From NCBI RefSeq assembly GCF_050717545.1, contig NZ_JBOITN010000028.1:62001-126000 (forward strand): a stretch of 64,000 nt of DNA. The letters run 5' to 3'. The notes beneath the pieces were generated by a model, which was given only the letters and a program-made list of their open reading frames with translations, made no database searches and was not told where the DNA came from. Both the position numbers and the translations under genes were made by a program. The DNA is from Clostridium_AD sp050717545 (GTDB lineage: Bacteria; Bacillota; Clostridia; Clostridiales; Clostridiaceae). This document shows, in pieces, positions 25,562 to 34,844 of this stretch (position 1 is the stretch's first letter; the number at the start of each line of letters is the position of its first letter).

Positions 25562-26269
25562 CTATTTTTTGAAAAACTCACTAAGAGTAACTAACTTAGC
25601 CTCTTTAGTTGCATAAAGTTCTTCCCTGTTTATATCAACAAAAGACTCCTTATTAATAGACTCTATATTTTCACTCATGTAATCTGCTAGAAGTCTCGCT
25701 GACAAATTGTCACGACTTCCACAAGCAATAAGAGTGGATATATTAAATATAGAATTATCTACGGTATAATCAAACTCATACACCAATGGTTTTATGTTGA
25801 CCATCTTTTCTCCACTTTTAGTCTTCTTAATAATATTCCACTCGTCCTTGCTACAAATACCCTTAATAGATATTAAAATATCCTCTTCATCAAAACATTT
25901 TAATTTAATTGTGTATTTTGCTGCATCAATAATTGCCATAGCTTGCGATGGCTTCTTTACGCCTTCTACTGGAATAACTTTTACTACATCTAAAATCTTG
26001 ATTCCACGTGGTGTATTTTCATTCATCTTTACCATAATGTAGTTTTCCTCTAACTCTCTTACTAAAACTACATCCATATATTCTCCATTTGAATGTGCTC
26101 CCACTGACAATGGTTGCGCAATGGACACTGCCATATGAGGATTAAATCCTTTTGAATATTCTATTGGAAGCTCAGATCTCTTAATTACCTTTTGTAGTGT
26201 TCTCATCAGGTCTAGATGAGCAACAAATTTAATCTCACTATCTTTAGTATACTTAATTAAATAACGCAA
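25562..26269 (-). CDS. Radical SAM-linked protein (TIGR03936/DUF2344 family)
   Basis: 235 residues beginning MRYLIKYTKDSEIKFVAHLDLMRTLQKVIKRSELPIEYSKGFNPH, the signature of the family that always travels with a large radical SAM protein, encoded immediately upstream. Some genomes fuse the two. Function is not established; a role in RNA or cofactor modification has been suggested by the partner. The TTG start at 26269 overlaps the partner's 3' end by 13 bases, so expression is coupled. Confidence 0.9.
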   Translation of the reverse strand: MRYLIKYTKDSEIKFVAHLDLMRTLQKVIKRSELPIEYSKGFNPHMAVSIAQPLSVGAHSNGEYMDVVLVRELEENYIMVKMNENTPRGIKILDVVKVIPVEGVKKPSQAMAIIDAAKYTIKLKCFDEEDILISIKGICSKDEWNIIKKTKSGEKMVNIKPLVYEFDYTVDNSIFNISTLIACGSRDNLSARLLADYMSENIESINKESFVDINREELYATKEAKLVTLSEFFKK

Positions 26270-28101
26270 CCCTTAAAACACGTCCCTTCTTTAAAATTAA
26301 CATTAACTCCACACTCCGTACATCCTAGCATACAATTTTGAGTTAATTCTACTTTTTTTGCTTTTTCATTCTCGGAAATTAAATACTCTTTATTAACACC
26401 AATATCTATGAAGTCCCATGGAAGTATTTCATCGTAACTTCGCTCACGATAAGCATAAAATTCTCCTGAAACGCCACATTCCTCCATTGCTTCTTTCCAT
26501 ATTTCAAAATTAAAATATTCAGACCAACCATCAAATTTTGCACCCTTTTCAAATGCCCTAATTATAACATCACAAACTCTTCTATCTCCTCTAGCAATTA
26601 CTGCCTCTAAAAATGAAACTACAGATTCATGATAGTTATAAATAACTGCCTTACTTGTTATAGCATACTTAACAGCTTTTATTTTTTCCACTACCTCTTC
26701 CATTGTTGCTTGCGGTGCCCATTGAAATGGAGTAAATGGTTTTGGTACAAATATAGCGGAACTTGAAGTAACTCTTAGTCCCCTTTTACGCGTTTCCTTA
26801 GGTATTTTAAAGTACTCTGCTACAACTTTATCAGAAAGCTCTGCAATACCTCGTACATCATCCATAGTTTCATAAGGAAGACCAACCATGAAATAAAGCT
26901 TTATAGTTGACCAACCTGAAGCAAAAACACTGCTGGCAGCTTCTAATATTTCCTCCTCTGTAACTCCCTTATTTATAATGTCGCGCATTCTTTGGGTGCC
27001 AGCTTCTGGTGCAAAAGTTATACCAGTTTTTTTAACCTTTTGTATTTCCTTAATTAAATCCACAGAGAAAGAATTTATTCTAATTGATGGTAGCGATACA
27101 CTCACATGGTCTTCCTTATGTTTTTCAATTAGCGTCGTTATAAGGTTTCGTATATCTGAATAATCACATATGCTTAAAGAACTTAAAGATATTTCTCTAT
27201 ATCCTGTACTTTTTAATAATTTATCAGCATCATCAATAAGAGTCGCTGTACTCTTTTCTCTAACTGGTCTATATATCATGCCTGCTTGGCAAAATCTGCA
27301 TCCATTTGTACATCCTCTAAATGTCTCAAGTATTACCCTATCATGTACTATTTCAGTATACGGAACTACCATTTTTTCTGGAAAAGCAACTTCGTCAAGA
27401 TTGACTACGAATCTTTTTCGAATTTTACTCGGAACATCATCATATTTAGGACTAAATTCGCGAATAGTGTTATCCTCATTGTAAGATACTTCATACAATG
27501 AGGGTACGTATACTCCTCTTATTTTGGATATTTCACGTAAAAACTCTTTTTTACGTCCCTTGAATTTTTTATAAACATCTAATACATCATTCATTATTTC
27601 TTCACCTTCACCAAGCTCAAAAAAATCCACTATATCGTGCAAAGGTTCAGGATTATATGCACATGGGCCCCCTGCCATAATTATAGGTTCATTTTCGCCC
27701 CTTTGTGAGGCTCTTATAGTAATGCCAGACATATCAAGCATGTTGAGTATATTGGTGTAGCTCATCTCATATTGCAGAGTAAAACCTAAAATATCAAATT
27801 TCTTAAGTGAATCTTTGCTCTCAAGTGCATATAGTTCTATGTCATTATCTCTCATTTGTTTTTCCATATCTGGCCATGGAGCAAACGCTCTTTCGCAATA
27901 AGTATCACTTCTTTCATTCAATACATGATAAAGTATTCTACTACCTAAATGTGACATTCCCACTTCATACACATCTGGAAAGCAAAAAGCAAATCTTATA
28001 TCAATTTTGTCTATTTCTTTATAACAACAATTAAGTTCTCCACCTATGTATCTAGCAGGCTTTTCGACCTTAAATAAGATATCATCGCAAATTTTATTCA
28101 T
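26257..28101 (-). CDS. Radical SAM protein with B12-binding-like N-terminus (TIGR03960 family)
   Basis: 614 residues. N-terminal cobalamin-binding-like Rossmann part (about 35-190, RFAFCFPDVYEVGMSHLG … IIMAGGPCAYNPEPLHD), then the radical SAM core with the 4Fe-4S motif CTNGCRFCQAG (CxxxCxxC, about residue 270). The C-terminus adds two more Cys pairs (CMLGCTECG and CFKGC), possibly a second metal site. Related to MiaB-like and YgiQ-like enzymes; substrate unknown. ATG 28101 follows GAGGAG by eight bases. Obligate neighbour of the TIGR03936 gene. Confidence 0.9.
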   Translation of the reverse strand: MNKICDDILFKVEKPARYIGGELNCCYKEIDKIDIRFAFCFPDVYEVGMSHLGSRILYHVLNERSDTYCERAFAPWPDMEKQMRDNDIELYALESKDSLKKFDILGFTLQYEMSYTNILNMLDMSGITIRASQRGENEPIIMAGGPCAYNPEPLHDIVDFFELGEGEEIMNDVLDVYKKFKGRKKEFLREISKIRGVYVPSLYEVSYNEDNTIREFSPKYDDVPSKIRKRFVVNLDEVAFPEKMVVPYTEIVHDRVILETFRGCTNGCRFCQAGMIYRPVREKSTATLIDDADKLLKSTGYREISLSSLSICDYSDIRNLITTLIEKHKEDHVSVSLPSIRINSFSVDLIKEIQKVKKTGITFAPEAGTQRMRDIINKGVTEEEILEAASSVFASGWSTIKLYFMVGLPYETMDDVRGIAELSDKVVAEYFKIPKETRKRGLRVTSSSAIFVPKPFTPFQWAPQATMEEVVEKIKAVKYAITSKAVIYNYHESVVSFLEAVIARGDRRVCDVIIRAFEKGAKFDGWSEYFNFEIWKEAMEECGVSGEFYAYRERSYDEILPWDFIDIGVNKEYLISENEKAKKVELTQNCMLGCTECGVNVNFKEGTCFKGCVI

Positions 28102-28275
28102 AAAAACCACTCCTCATTTTTTCCTCTAGGATAAATACCAATCATTGACGCTTTGACCATTTCATATAACACATTATTTTATTTTACCACATGAACATTA
28201 AATTTCAAAATTAAAAATATCTTAAAACACATTTCAAAGCTAAAGTACTTTATATAGGATATATTTTATATAATA

Positions 28276-28314
28276 GAAAAAAACTTCAGCTGGAATGTAA
28301 TTCCCCTCCGAAGT
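28276..28314 (-). terminator. Terminator after spoIVFB
   Basis: Imperfect hairpin ACTTCGGAGGGGAAT / ATTCCAGCTGAAGT followed by TTTTTTT on the minus strand, about 55 bp after the spoIVFB stop. Confidence 0.65.
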
Positions 28315-28370
28315 CATTAGTAGTATGCCATATTAAATATTTAATCATTACTGATCGTGATGTAATCATT

Positions 28371-29228
28371 TTAAATTCCTTTTAATTTTTTAATATTAAT
28401 GTACTCAATTAAACTTATATTACCATATGCTTTTATTGCCTCTATAATTTCTTCCTCATACAAAGTTTCAAGCACACTCATATTTTCATCGAGTATTGTA
28501 AACAAATTATACTTGTTTTTATCAATTATTCCAAGTACTGATAATAAATTTTTTTCACAAAAAATAGATATACTTCTATTTTCAACATATCCTCTTTTAA
28601 TAAATCTATATTTCTTCTTAATAATATAACCCATAATCAAATATACTATCCTTTCCTTCTCTTTAACTGAAGATATTAAAATAAATATAGAAATTAGTCC
28701 TAAATTAAAATTGCTTTTATTTGCGGAAACACTTACAAAATAAATAAACATAAAAATACTTCCAAGGACCATACTAACTCTAATAGAAATTTGATTAGCT
28801 TTTCTATATATAGTTTTAATACTCAGAATATCTCGCAATACCCTACCTCCATCTAGAGGAAAAGCTGGTATTAGATTGAAAATGCCTAAAGCTAAATTTG
28901 TTTTATAAATCAAATGTAAATAAGGCATATTATAAGCCATAAATAAAATATAAAAAATAACTGCTATCAATAAATTAAACATTGGGCCCGCTAAAGAAAT
29001 TATCAAGTCCTCCATAGCGCTTGCCTCATCTAAATCTTTTACCTTAAGTACAGCTCCAATTGGAAGTATTTCTATATCAAAACCCGAAAATCCTAAGATT
29101 CTAGCAGCTAAATAATGCATTAACTCGTGTAAAAATACAAAAATAAAGGCTATGACTATTTCTCCCTTAAACCCTAATATTATTAATAAAATAATGTATG
29201 GTATAAATAACTTACTTATTCTTATCAA
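28371..29228 (-). CDS. spoIVFB: Site-2-type intramembrane metalloprotease SpoIVFB
   Basis: 285 residues with about six membrane spans, the zinc motif HELMH (in FVFLHELMHYLAARILG, about residue 35) and the second ligand motif NLIPAFPLDGGRVLRD (about 118-133), typical of M50B proteases. In Bacillus SpoIVFB cleaves pro-sigma-K in the mother cell. A soluble CBS-like C-terminal part (about 205-285) binds regulators. Followed downstream by the radical SAM pair, preceded by a SpoIVFA-position gene. Confidence 0.92.
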   Translation of the reverse strand: MIRISKLFIPYIILLIILGFKGEIVIAFIFVFLHELMHYLAARILGFSGFDIEILPIGAVLKVKDLDEASAMEDLIISLAGPMFNLLIAVIFYILFMAYNMPYLHLIYKTNLALGIFNLIPAFPLDGGRVLRDILSIKTIYRKANQISIRVSMVLGSIFMFIYFVSVSANKSNFNLGLISIFILISSVKEKERIVYLIMGYIIKKKYRFIKRGYVENRSISIFCEKNLLSVLGIIDKNKYNLFTILDENMSVLETLYEEEIIEAIKAYGNISLIEYINIKKLKGI

Positions 29229-29290
29229 TTAATCCTCCAAGCCATTGCTAAGTTGCTAGAAATTACTAAAGTTGTCCAAAATTACTTGAA

Positions 29291-29698
29291 TTATTTAAAA
29301 TTAATATCCGAGTTATTTATTCCATTTACATTAGAAATTGAGTTTTTGACTTTTTCAAAAAAATTACCAGTAATAACTCCTACCTCATTAAATTTAATGT
29401 CCTTTACCTTGCCATATAATTCATTATAATTATATTGTTTATTTATTACCTCTTTAGAATAATTATAGGCATATTGCGTTTTTGGTGTAACTACTACTTT
29501 AAGAATTAAAACGACAATAAACAATACCAATATCCCTATTAACTCTCTAGTTAATCTTTTTATATAAAAATTTGATATTTTATTTTGTTTATTACTTTCA
29601 CTATAAAAACTATTTGAGCCCCTTTGTTTTTTAGCTAAATTATTATAATAGCTTTGATATTGCGTATTATAATTACCCATACTTTGCCTCCCATACAT
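29291..29698 (-). CDS. Short SpoIVFA-position membrane protein (135 aa)
   Basis: 135 residues: a Tyr/Asn/Gln-rich cytoplasmic N-terminus, one membrane span (about 53-72, IGILVLFIVVLILKVVV) and a short outer segment with VKDIKFNEVGVITGNFFEKVKN. Directly upstream of spoIVFB, where Bacillus encodes SpoIVFA, the inhibitor that holds SpoIVFB inactive until the forespore signal. Bacillus SpoIVFA is about twice as long with a LytM domain that SpoIVB cleaves; none is seen here. I infer a reduced SpoIVFA or a distinct partner of SpoIVFB. Confidence 0.7.
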   Translation of the reverse strand: MYGRQSMGNYNTQYQSYYNNLAKKQRGSNSFYSESNKQNKISNFYIKRLTRELIGILVLFIVVLILKVVVTPKTQYAYNYSKEVINKQYNYNELYGKVKDIKFNEVGVITGNFFEKVKNSISNVNGINNSDINFK

Positions 29699-29776
29699 TC
29701 TTTTACTATCTATATATATTAAATTTTCCTCCTTTATATTACCTATAATAATAAAATATATATATTAATCGTAAAA

Positions 29777-29803
29777 GAAGCACTGCATAATATGCAGTGC
29801 TTC
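29777..29803 (-). terminator. Terminator of the rodA-mgsA unit
   Basis: GAAGCACTGCATA and TATGCAGTGCTTC flank one base; followed on the minus strand by TTTTACG, 25 bp after the mgsA stop. Confidence 0.8.
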
Positions 29804-29826
29804 CAGTGTGCTTTTAATACAAAATA

Positions 29827-30201
29827 TTAATATTCACGATCTTTAAGACTTCTCATTAAAACTTCTGCGGTCCCTAAGTTAGTAGCAAGCGGAACACAAT
29901 GCACATCACATAATCTAAGAAGTGCAGAAATATCTGGTTCATGAGGTTGAGGTGTAAGTGGATCTCTTAAGAAAATTATCATATCCATTTCACCTTGTGC
30001 AAGTTTAGCACCTATTTGCTGATCACCACCAAGTGGACCTGATAGAAATCTAGTAACATTAAGCCCAACTTGTTCATTAATTAATTTTCCCGTAGTTCCC
30101 GTTCCATACAACTCATGTTTTTCTAAAATATTCTTATAACGTTTTGTAAAATCAATTATATCATCCTTTTTTTTATCATGTGCTACTAATGCTATTCTCA
30201 T
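29827..30201 (-). CDS. mgsA: Methylglyoxal synthase
   Basis: 124 residues: MRIALVAHDKKKDDIIDF, GTTGKLI, and the active-site segment SGPLGGDQQIGAKLAQGEMDMIIFLRDPL with the catalytic Asp and phosphate-binding GTTG. Converts dihydroxyacetone phosphate to methylglyoxal and phosphate, a bypass relieving sugar-phosphate stress. Single-domain, full length. Follows rodA. Confidence 0.96.
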   Translation of the reverse strand: MRIALVAHDKKKDDIIDFTKRYKNILEKHELYGTGTTGKLINEQVGLNVTRFLSGPLGGDQQIGAKLAQGEMDMIIFLRDPLTPQPHEPDISALLRLCDVHCVPLATNLGTAEVLMRSLKDREY

Positions 30202-30255
30202 TTTTTTATCCCCCTATGTAATCTTAAACATAATTATATTATTTAAAGTTATCAT

Positions 30256-31371
30256 TTAAAAATTTATTTTTTTTCTTCTCATACCCACATTAAGCACTAG
30301 TCCTAGCGCTATAAAACTTGTTAAAAGTGAACTTCCACCATAACTCATAAATGGAAGTGTTATTCCTGTAATAGGCATAAGTCCCAATGTCATACCAATA
30401 TTTTGCATTATTGAAAATAATAAATTAGATACAAATCCCACACATAATACAGTTCCAAAAATATCTTTAGATTCTTTTGCAATTTTTATTAACCTGTATA
30501 TAAGCAGTCCATATAATAATAATAATACTAATGCACCAATAAGTCCCCATTCTTCAGCTAAAACCGAGAAAATAAAATCTGTATGATTTTCTGGAACAGA
30601 ATTAAATTGTGTTCCATGTCCAAATCCTCTTCCAAAAATTCCACCAGACCCTATGGAAAGCTTTGACTGAGCAAGTTGAAGACCAGATCCTAATTTATTT
30701 TTCTCAGGGTCTAGAAAAGATGTGAGTCTACCTTTCCAATAAGTTTGCATAATTGGTGAATTCCATACGCCTACAACTAAGATTAAAATCGAAGCCATGC
30801 CGCCAAGTATAATTTTATAATTTAGTCCCATACAATATAATACTCCTAGTACTATAAAAAAGCTTACCATTGTCATACCCATATCCGGTTGAATAACAAT
30901 TAAAATCATTGGAATTGCTGCATAAAACAATAACTCAATCAGATTCCTGGAATCATTAATTTTCCCATCCATTTCATCTAACTTCTTAGCAAGCATTATT
31001 ATCATCCCAATTTTGGCAAATTCAGATGGTTGCATTCCTATACTTCCAAATCTTATCCAAGAATTTGCACCATTAGTAGCCTGCCCAGTAATTCTTCCAA
31101 TTATTAGCAGTGCAATTCCTGCCCAATATATTATTACAGCATAATTTTCTATTAACATATAGTCAAATACTAAAAGAAGATACACAGTAATAAGACCTAA
31201 TATCATAAATGCGATTTGCATTTTAGGGTAGTAAATTCCACTCGAACTTTTTTTTGCACTATAGATGTTTAAACATCCGTAAATAACAATAATAATTGCA
31301 AATATAATTGCACTATAATCTAGTTCTCGTAAAAGTTTTTTATTAAGTCTTAGGTTTTGTAAAAATTTCAT
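30256..31371 (-). CDS. rodA: SEDS-family peptidoglycan glycosyltransferase RodA
   Basis: 371 residues with ten membrane spans and the SEDS features GQATNGANSWIRFG, MQPSEFAKIGMI, the catalytic-loop Asp in QPDMG, FGRGFGHGTQFNSVPENHTDFIFSVLAEEWG and MPITGITLPFMSYGGSSLL. RodA polymerises glycan strands of the side wall with a class B PBP. Its position beside mreBCD and minCDE supports RodA rather than FtsW or SpoVE. Confidence 0.94.
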   Translation of the reverse strand: MKFLQNLRLNKKLLRELDYSAIIFAIIIVIYGCLNIYSAKKSSSGIYYPKMQIAFMILGLITVYLLLVFDYMLIENYAVIIYWAGIALLIIGRITGQATNGANSWIRFGSIGMQPSEFAKIGMIIMLAKKLDEMDGKINDSRNLIELLFYAAIPMILIVIQPDMGMTMVSFFIVLGVLYCMGLNYKIILGGMASILILVVGVWNSPIMQTYWKGRLTSFLDPEKNKLGSGLQLAQSKLSIGSGGIFGRGFGHGTQFNSVPENHTDFIFSVLAEEWGLIGALVLLLLYGLLIYRLIKIAKESKDIFGTVLCVGFVSNLLFSIMQNIGMTLGLMPITGITLPFMSYGGSSLLTSFIALGLVLNVGMRRKKINF

Positions 31372-31486
31372 GTTCTAACCTACCTCCATATGCGTGTTGC
31401 TTCGCAACCCGTACCAAATATGATTATATCATATTAAGAAGAAAAAACTATGTTTAACTTATTAATTATACATAGCTTTTGAAATA

Positions 31487-31750
31487 CTATCTTTTTATTT
31501 TCCTTATTGGTATGTTAGCTATTAGTGCTGGTGAATTTCCTTCATATTCTTCCGTTGTTGTTAATCTAACTTCAATTTCTCCGGTTTCTACCTCAGCATA
31601 TTTTGAAATTACTTTTAATATGTCAGCCTTAATAAGTTCTAAGAAATCAGGTGAAAAGTCTGCTCTATCATGTATTAAAATTAGTTTCAATCTATCACTT
31701 GCAATATCTTTCGAGAAAATTTTATTCGAAAACATTTTAAATAAATTCAT
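31487..31750 (-). CDS. minE: Cell division topological specificity factor MinE
   Basis: 87 residues: the anti-MinCD helix region with amphipathic N-terminus (MNLFKMFSNK…SDRLKLILIHDRADFSPDFLELIKADILKVISKYAEV) and the C-terminal topological domain. It drives MinD oscillation or relocation so the septum forms at midcell. Presence of MinE in a Gram-positive is typical of clostridia. Starts 12 bp after minD. Confidence 0.95.
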   Translation of the reverse strand: MNLFKMFSNKIFSKDIASDRLKLILIHDRADFSPDFLELIKADILKVISKYAEVETGEIEVRLTTTEEYEGNSPALIANIPIRKIKR

Positions 31751-31762
31751 TACTTTACCCTC

Positions 31763-32569
31763 CTATAATCCTTTAAATATTCTTTTTATAGAAGCGAAGA
31801 ATCCTCTATCACTAGCTGATGATCCATCTAGTGTTGCGTAAGATACTTCGTCTCCCATTATTCGCCTTGCAATGTTTTTAAATGCCATACCGGCTAGTGA
31901 CTTGTCATCTAGCACAATTGGTTCACCCTTATTGGTAGATATTGTGACCTTTCTATCATTTGGAACAACCCCTATTAATTTAATTGCCAAACATTCTATA
32001 ATATCATCTACAGATAACATATCTCCATTTCTTGTCATTTCATAATCCATTCTGTTTATTATAACCTCATGCCTTTCAATACCTTTAGAATCTAATTTTC
32101 CTATAACTCTATCAGCATCTCTAACAGACGTGAGCTCTGGATTAACAACTATTATAGCCCTATCTGCTCCCACTATAGCATTTTCAAATCCTTGTTCAAT
32201 ACCTGCAGGGCAGTCTATAATAACATAATCAAACTCTTCCTTTAACTCATTTACAACTAAAAGCATGTCCTTTATATTTATATCATTTTTATCTCTTGTT
32301 TGGGCTGTTGGTAACAAATATAAGTTACTAAATCTTTTATCCTTTATTAATGCTTGTTTTAATCTACATCTTTTTTCAATAACATCTACTAATGTAAATA
32401 CCACCCTATTCTCAAGTCCCATCAAAACGTCCAGGTTACGAAGTCCCGTATCTCCATCAATAACTACTACCTTTTTATCCATAGATGCAATAGCTGTTCC
32501 AATATTTGCTGTGGTAGTTGTTTTACCTACTCCACCCTTGCCCGATGTTATAACTATAGATTCTCCCAT
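31763..32569 (-). CDS. minD: Septum site-determining ATPase MinD
   Basis: 268 residues: deviant Walker A GKGGVGKTTTTANIG, switch DCPAGIEQGFENAI and a C-terminal amphipathic membrane-targeting helix (FFASIKRIFKGL). Membrane-bound MinD recruits MinC. I start at ATG 32569, eight bases after GGAGG; an in-frame ATG five codons earlier would bury that site. Middle gene of minCDE. Confidence 0.96.
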   Translation of the reverse strand: MGESIVITSGKGGVGKTTTTANIGTAIASMDKKVVVIDGDTGLRNLDVLMGLENRVVFTLVDVIEKRCRLKQALIKDKRFSNLYLLPTAQTRDKNDINIKDMLLVVNELKEEFDYVIIDCPAGIEQGFENAIVGADRAIIVVNPELTSVRDADRVIGKLDSKGIERHEVIINRMDYEMTRNGDMLSVDDIIECLAIKLIGVVPNDRKVTISTNKGEPIVLDDKSLAGMAFKNIARRIMGDEVSYATLDGSSASDRGFFASIKRIFKGL

Positions 32570-32583
32570 GTTGAATTCCTCCA

Positions 32584-33216
32584 TTATATATATTTGTTCG
32601 CTAAATATGGTTCTACAATAATATTGCCATTTTTAATTTTTGCTACCTCAGGATATCGAGGTTTATCTTCGTCTTCTGGAGACCTCGTCACAATACTTCC
32701 AATCTGAAGTATCTGAGGTTCTAGCTTAACTGCCGCAATTATGGCTTTTTCATTACCATTTGTTCCTGCATGAACAATCCCTCTAAGCGTACCCATTACA
32801 ATTATGTTTCCTGCTGCATATATTTCGGATCCTGGATTCACATCACCAATTATCACTACATTACCTGGATAATTTATGCTTTGTCCACTTCTTATGGTTT
32901 TTCTTAAAAATTTTGTTTTACCCTCATATATGCCATTAAATACTTTTGCAGATGATTCTTCAGTATTTTGGAAAATACAATCACTAATTAAAAATTCATC
33001 AAATAATATTTCCTTTAATTTCCTACTTTCTCGTTCATTTATGTATTTAAGTTCTGTAGTAATTTTAAGTGTGCTACCTTTATAAAATCGTCTTCCTTGC
33101 GCAAGCTTTTCAATTAAAGACTCTAACATATCATCAAAATCACTGAAATGATTCATATTTATAACTACATTTAATCCCTCTTTATTTCCCTTAACGATTA
33201 TTTTATCTGCAACCAT
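32584..33216 (-). CDS. minC: Septum site-determining inhibitor MinC
   Basis: 210 residues with an N-terminal FtsZ-interacting domain (about 1-100) and the C-terminal beta-helical MinD-binding domain (about 105-205, RSGQSINYPGNVVIIGDVNPGSEIYAAGNIIVMGTLRGIVHAG). It blocks FtsZ ring assembly away from midcell. First gene of minCDE; GGAGG lies upstream of ATG 33216, which is separated from mreD by about 260 bp containing the mre terminator. Confidence 0.95.
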   Translation of the reverse strand: MVADKIIVKGNKEGLNVVINMNHFSDFDDMLESLIEKLAQGRRFYKGSTLKITTELKYINERESRKLKEILFDEFLISDCIFQNTEESSAKVFNGIYEGKTKFLRKTIRSGQSINYPGNVVIIGDVNPGSEIYAAGNIIVMGTLRGIVHAGTNGNEKAIIAAVKLEPQILQIGSIVTRSPEDEDKPRYPEVAKIKNGNIIVEPYLANKYI

Positions 33217-33399
33217 TTTTTTACCTCCTAGCTCTCCTCTGGGGTGAAAAGCAATTATTAATTGTTTTGCTCCATAATTGAACTTAAGGCACCTTCAAAT
33301 TTTGAAAGTGACTAAACTACTATTTCAACATATTATATGTAAATTCCTGCTTAATTTCAATATAATTTTTTTTATTTTTACAATTAGCCAAAAATAACT

Positions 33400-33437
33400 A
33401 AATAAACTCTAACAAATAAATTTGCCAGAGTTTATTT
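33400..33437 (-). terminator. Terminator after mreBCD
   Basis: AAATAAACTCT and AGAGTTTATTT form an 11-bp stem around a 16-nt loop, 43 bp after the mreD stop; minus-strand continuation AGTTATTTTTGG is moderately T-rich. The remaining gap up to minC (33217-33399) shows no further gene. Confidence 0.65.
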
Positions 33438-33479
33438 AACATTCTTATTTATTTAGTATTTTAACATAAATACGCTTTA

Positions 33480-33971
33480 CTAAAATTTCCAATTTGTCTT
33501 CATGTATTCCTTTTGAGAAAGTTTGTATGTAAATCTATACATAAAAAGACAGACTATTAAGTTATATATTCCTTGATAAAATATTGTCCCAATGTCTGTA
33601 TATCGTTTTACCAAAAACAATAGACAAAATACTGATAACCCTTTTACAACACTTAATATAAAAGATGATATTATTGGCAAAAATGATTTTTCAATAAATA
33701 TATTTTTACCAATATTAGCAGCTATTAAACATATAAGCATATTGCTTAAAGTATTAATTCCAAACCCATTAAAAAAATACAAATCTTGAAGTGCACCAGT
33801 AAAAATTCCAACTATTATTGCGTTTTTTGGTGAACTTACAATTGAATAACATATTGCAAATATAAATAATAAACTTGGATATGTGCCGAAAATCTTAAAT
33901 AAAGGCATTAGAGTATTATCCAATATTAAAAATAGAATACATAAAAACACTATGGTTAATATTTTCTTCAT
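33480..33971 (-). CDS. mreD: Rod shape-determining protein MreD
   Basis: 163 residues, five hydrophobic spans and the pattern LMPLFKIFGTYPSLLFIFAICYSI and FTGALQDLYFFNGFGINTLSNMLI, typical of MreD. It belongs to the elongasome with MreB, MreC and RodA. Third gene of mreBCD, 23 bp after mreC. Confidence 0.92.
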   Translation of the reverse strand: MKKILTIVFLCILFLILDNTLMPLFKIFGTYPSLLFIFAICYSIVSSPKNAIIVGIFTGALQDLYFFNGFGINTLSNMLICLIAANIGKNIFIEKSFLPIISSFILSVVKGLSVFCLLFLVKRYTDIGTIFYQGIYNLIVCLFMYRFTYKLSQKEYMKTNWKF

Positions 33972-33994
33972 AATACAGCTCCTAATATTTTACT

Positions 33995-34843
33995 TCACTT
34001 GTATTTTACTTCGCTTGTGTCTTTTGGCACTACTATAAAAACTTCTTCAATCTTTGAGAAGTTGACGTAAGGCTCTATTATAGCACTTTTCATTACCTTA
34101 CTTTTATCCTCATGAACACTTAGTACCTTTCCTATTTGAATATCAGCAGGATAATTGCCTCCAAGACCCGATGTTAATATTACGTCACCTTTTTTTATAT
34201 CCGAATCTAAAGACAGATTCTCTATTTGTGCCAGCAATTTATTGTTTTCATCTTTATACCCTTTAACAATACCATTATTGTCTCTCGAACTTTTAACAAG
34301 TGCTGCAACTGCAATATTTTCGTTAGATAAACAATAAACTATAGCAGAGTTATCACCAACAGATGTAACCTGACCTACAAGCCCATCCCCAGTCATAGCT
34401 ATCATACCTTTTTTTATGCCTTTATTTTCACCCTTGTTGATTATAAATCCGTCCAAAAAGCTGGTTCCACTAATTCCTTTTATGTTAGCCCCAACATAAT
34501 TGTATTCGTCTCTTTGCTCTGAAAAGTTTACAATTTTTCTTAACCTTACATTTTCTTTTATAGAGGTATCATAATCTAATGCCTTACTTTTATATTCGCT
34601 ATTTTCTTTTTTAAGCTTTTCATTTTCTATCTTGACATCTGAAATATTTGTTATAAATTTTAAAGAATTTGTTATTTTATAAAAGCCGTTATAAAGTACA
34701 CCCTGCACTGAATTTATTGTTACACCCACACCATTCTCCACGAAAGACATTTTTTCTCGATTAGCACTATACCCAATTAATGATAAAAAGGCAACTGACA
34801 GTATTATGATAACTACTGCCAGTTTGTTTTTTATAAATTTCAT
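33995..34843 (-). CDS. mreC: Rod shape-determining protein MreC
   Basis: 282 residues: one N-terminal membrane anchor (about 8-25), a coiled coil (about 65-100, ENEKLKKENSEYKSKALDYD) and two beta-barrel lobes containing GLVGQVTSVGDNSAIV and VILTSGLGGNYPADIQIGKVLSV. It links MreB to the wall-synthesis enzymes. The start follows the mreB stop by one base. Confidence 0.94.
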   Translation of the reverse strand: MKFIKNKLAVVIIILSVAFLSLIGYSANREKMSFVENGVGVTINSVQGVLYNGFYKITNSLKFITNISDVKIENEKLKKENSEYKSKALDYDTSIKENVRLRKIVNFSEQRDEYNYVGANIKGISGTSFLDGFIINKGENKGIKKGMIAMTGDGLVGQVTSVGDNSAIVYCLSNENIAVAALVKSSRDNNGIVKGYKDENNKLLAQIENLSLDSDIKKGDVILTSGLGGNYPADIQIGKVLSVHEDKSKVMKSAIIEPYVNFSKIEEVFIVVPKDTSEVKYK

Positions 34844-34844
34844 A

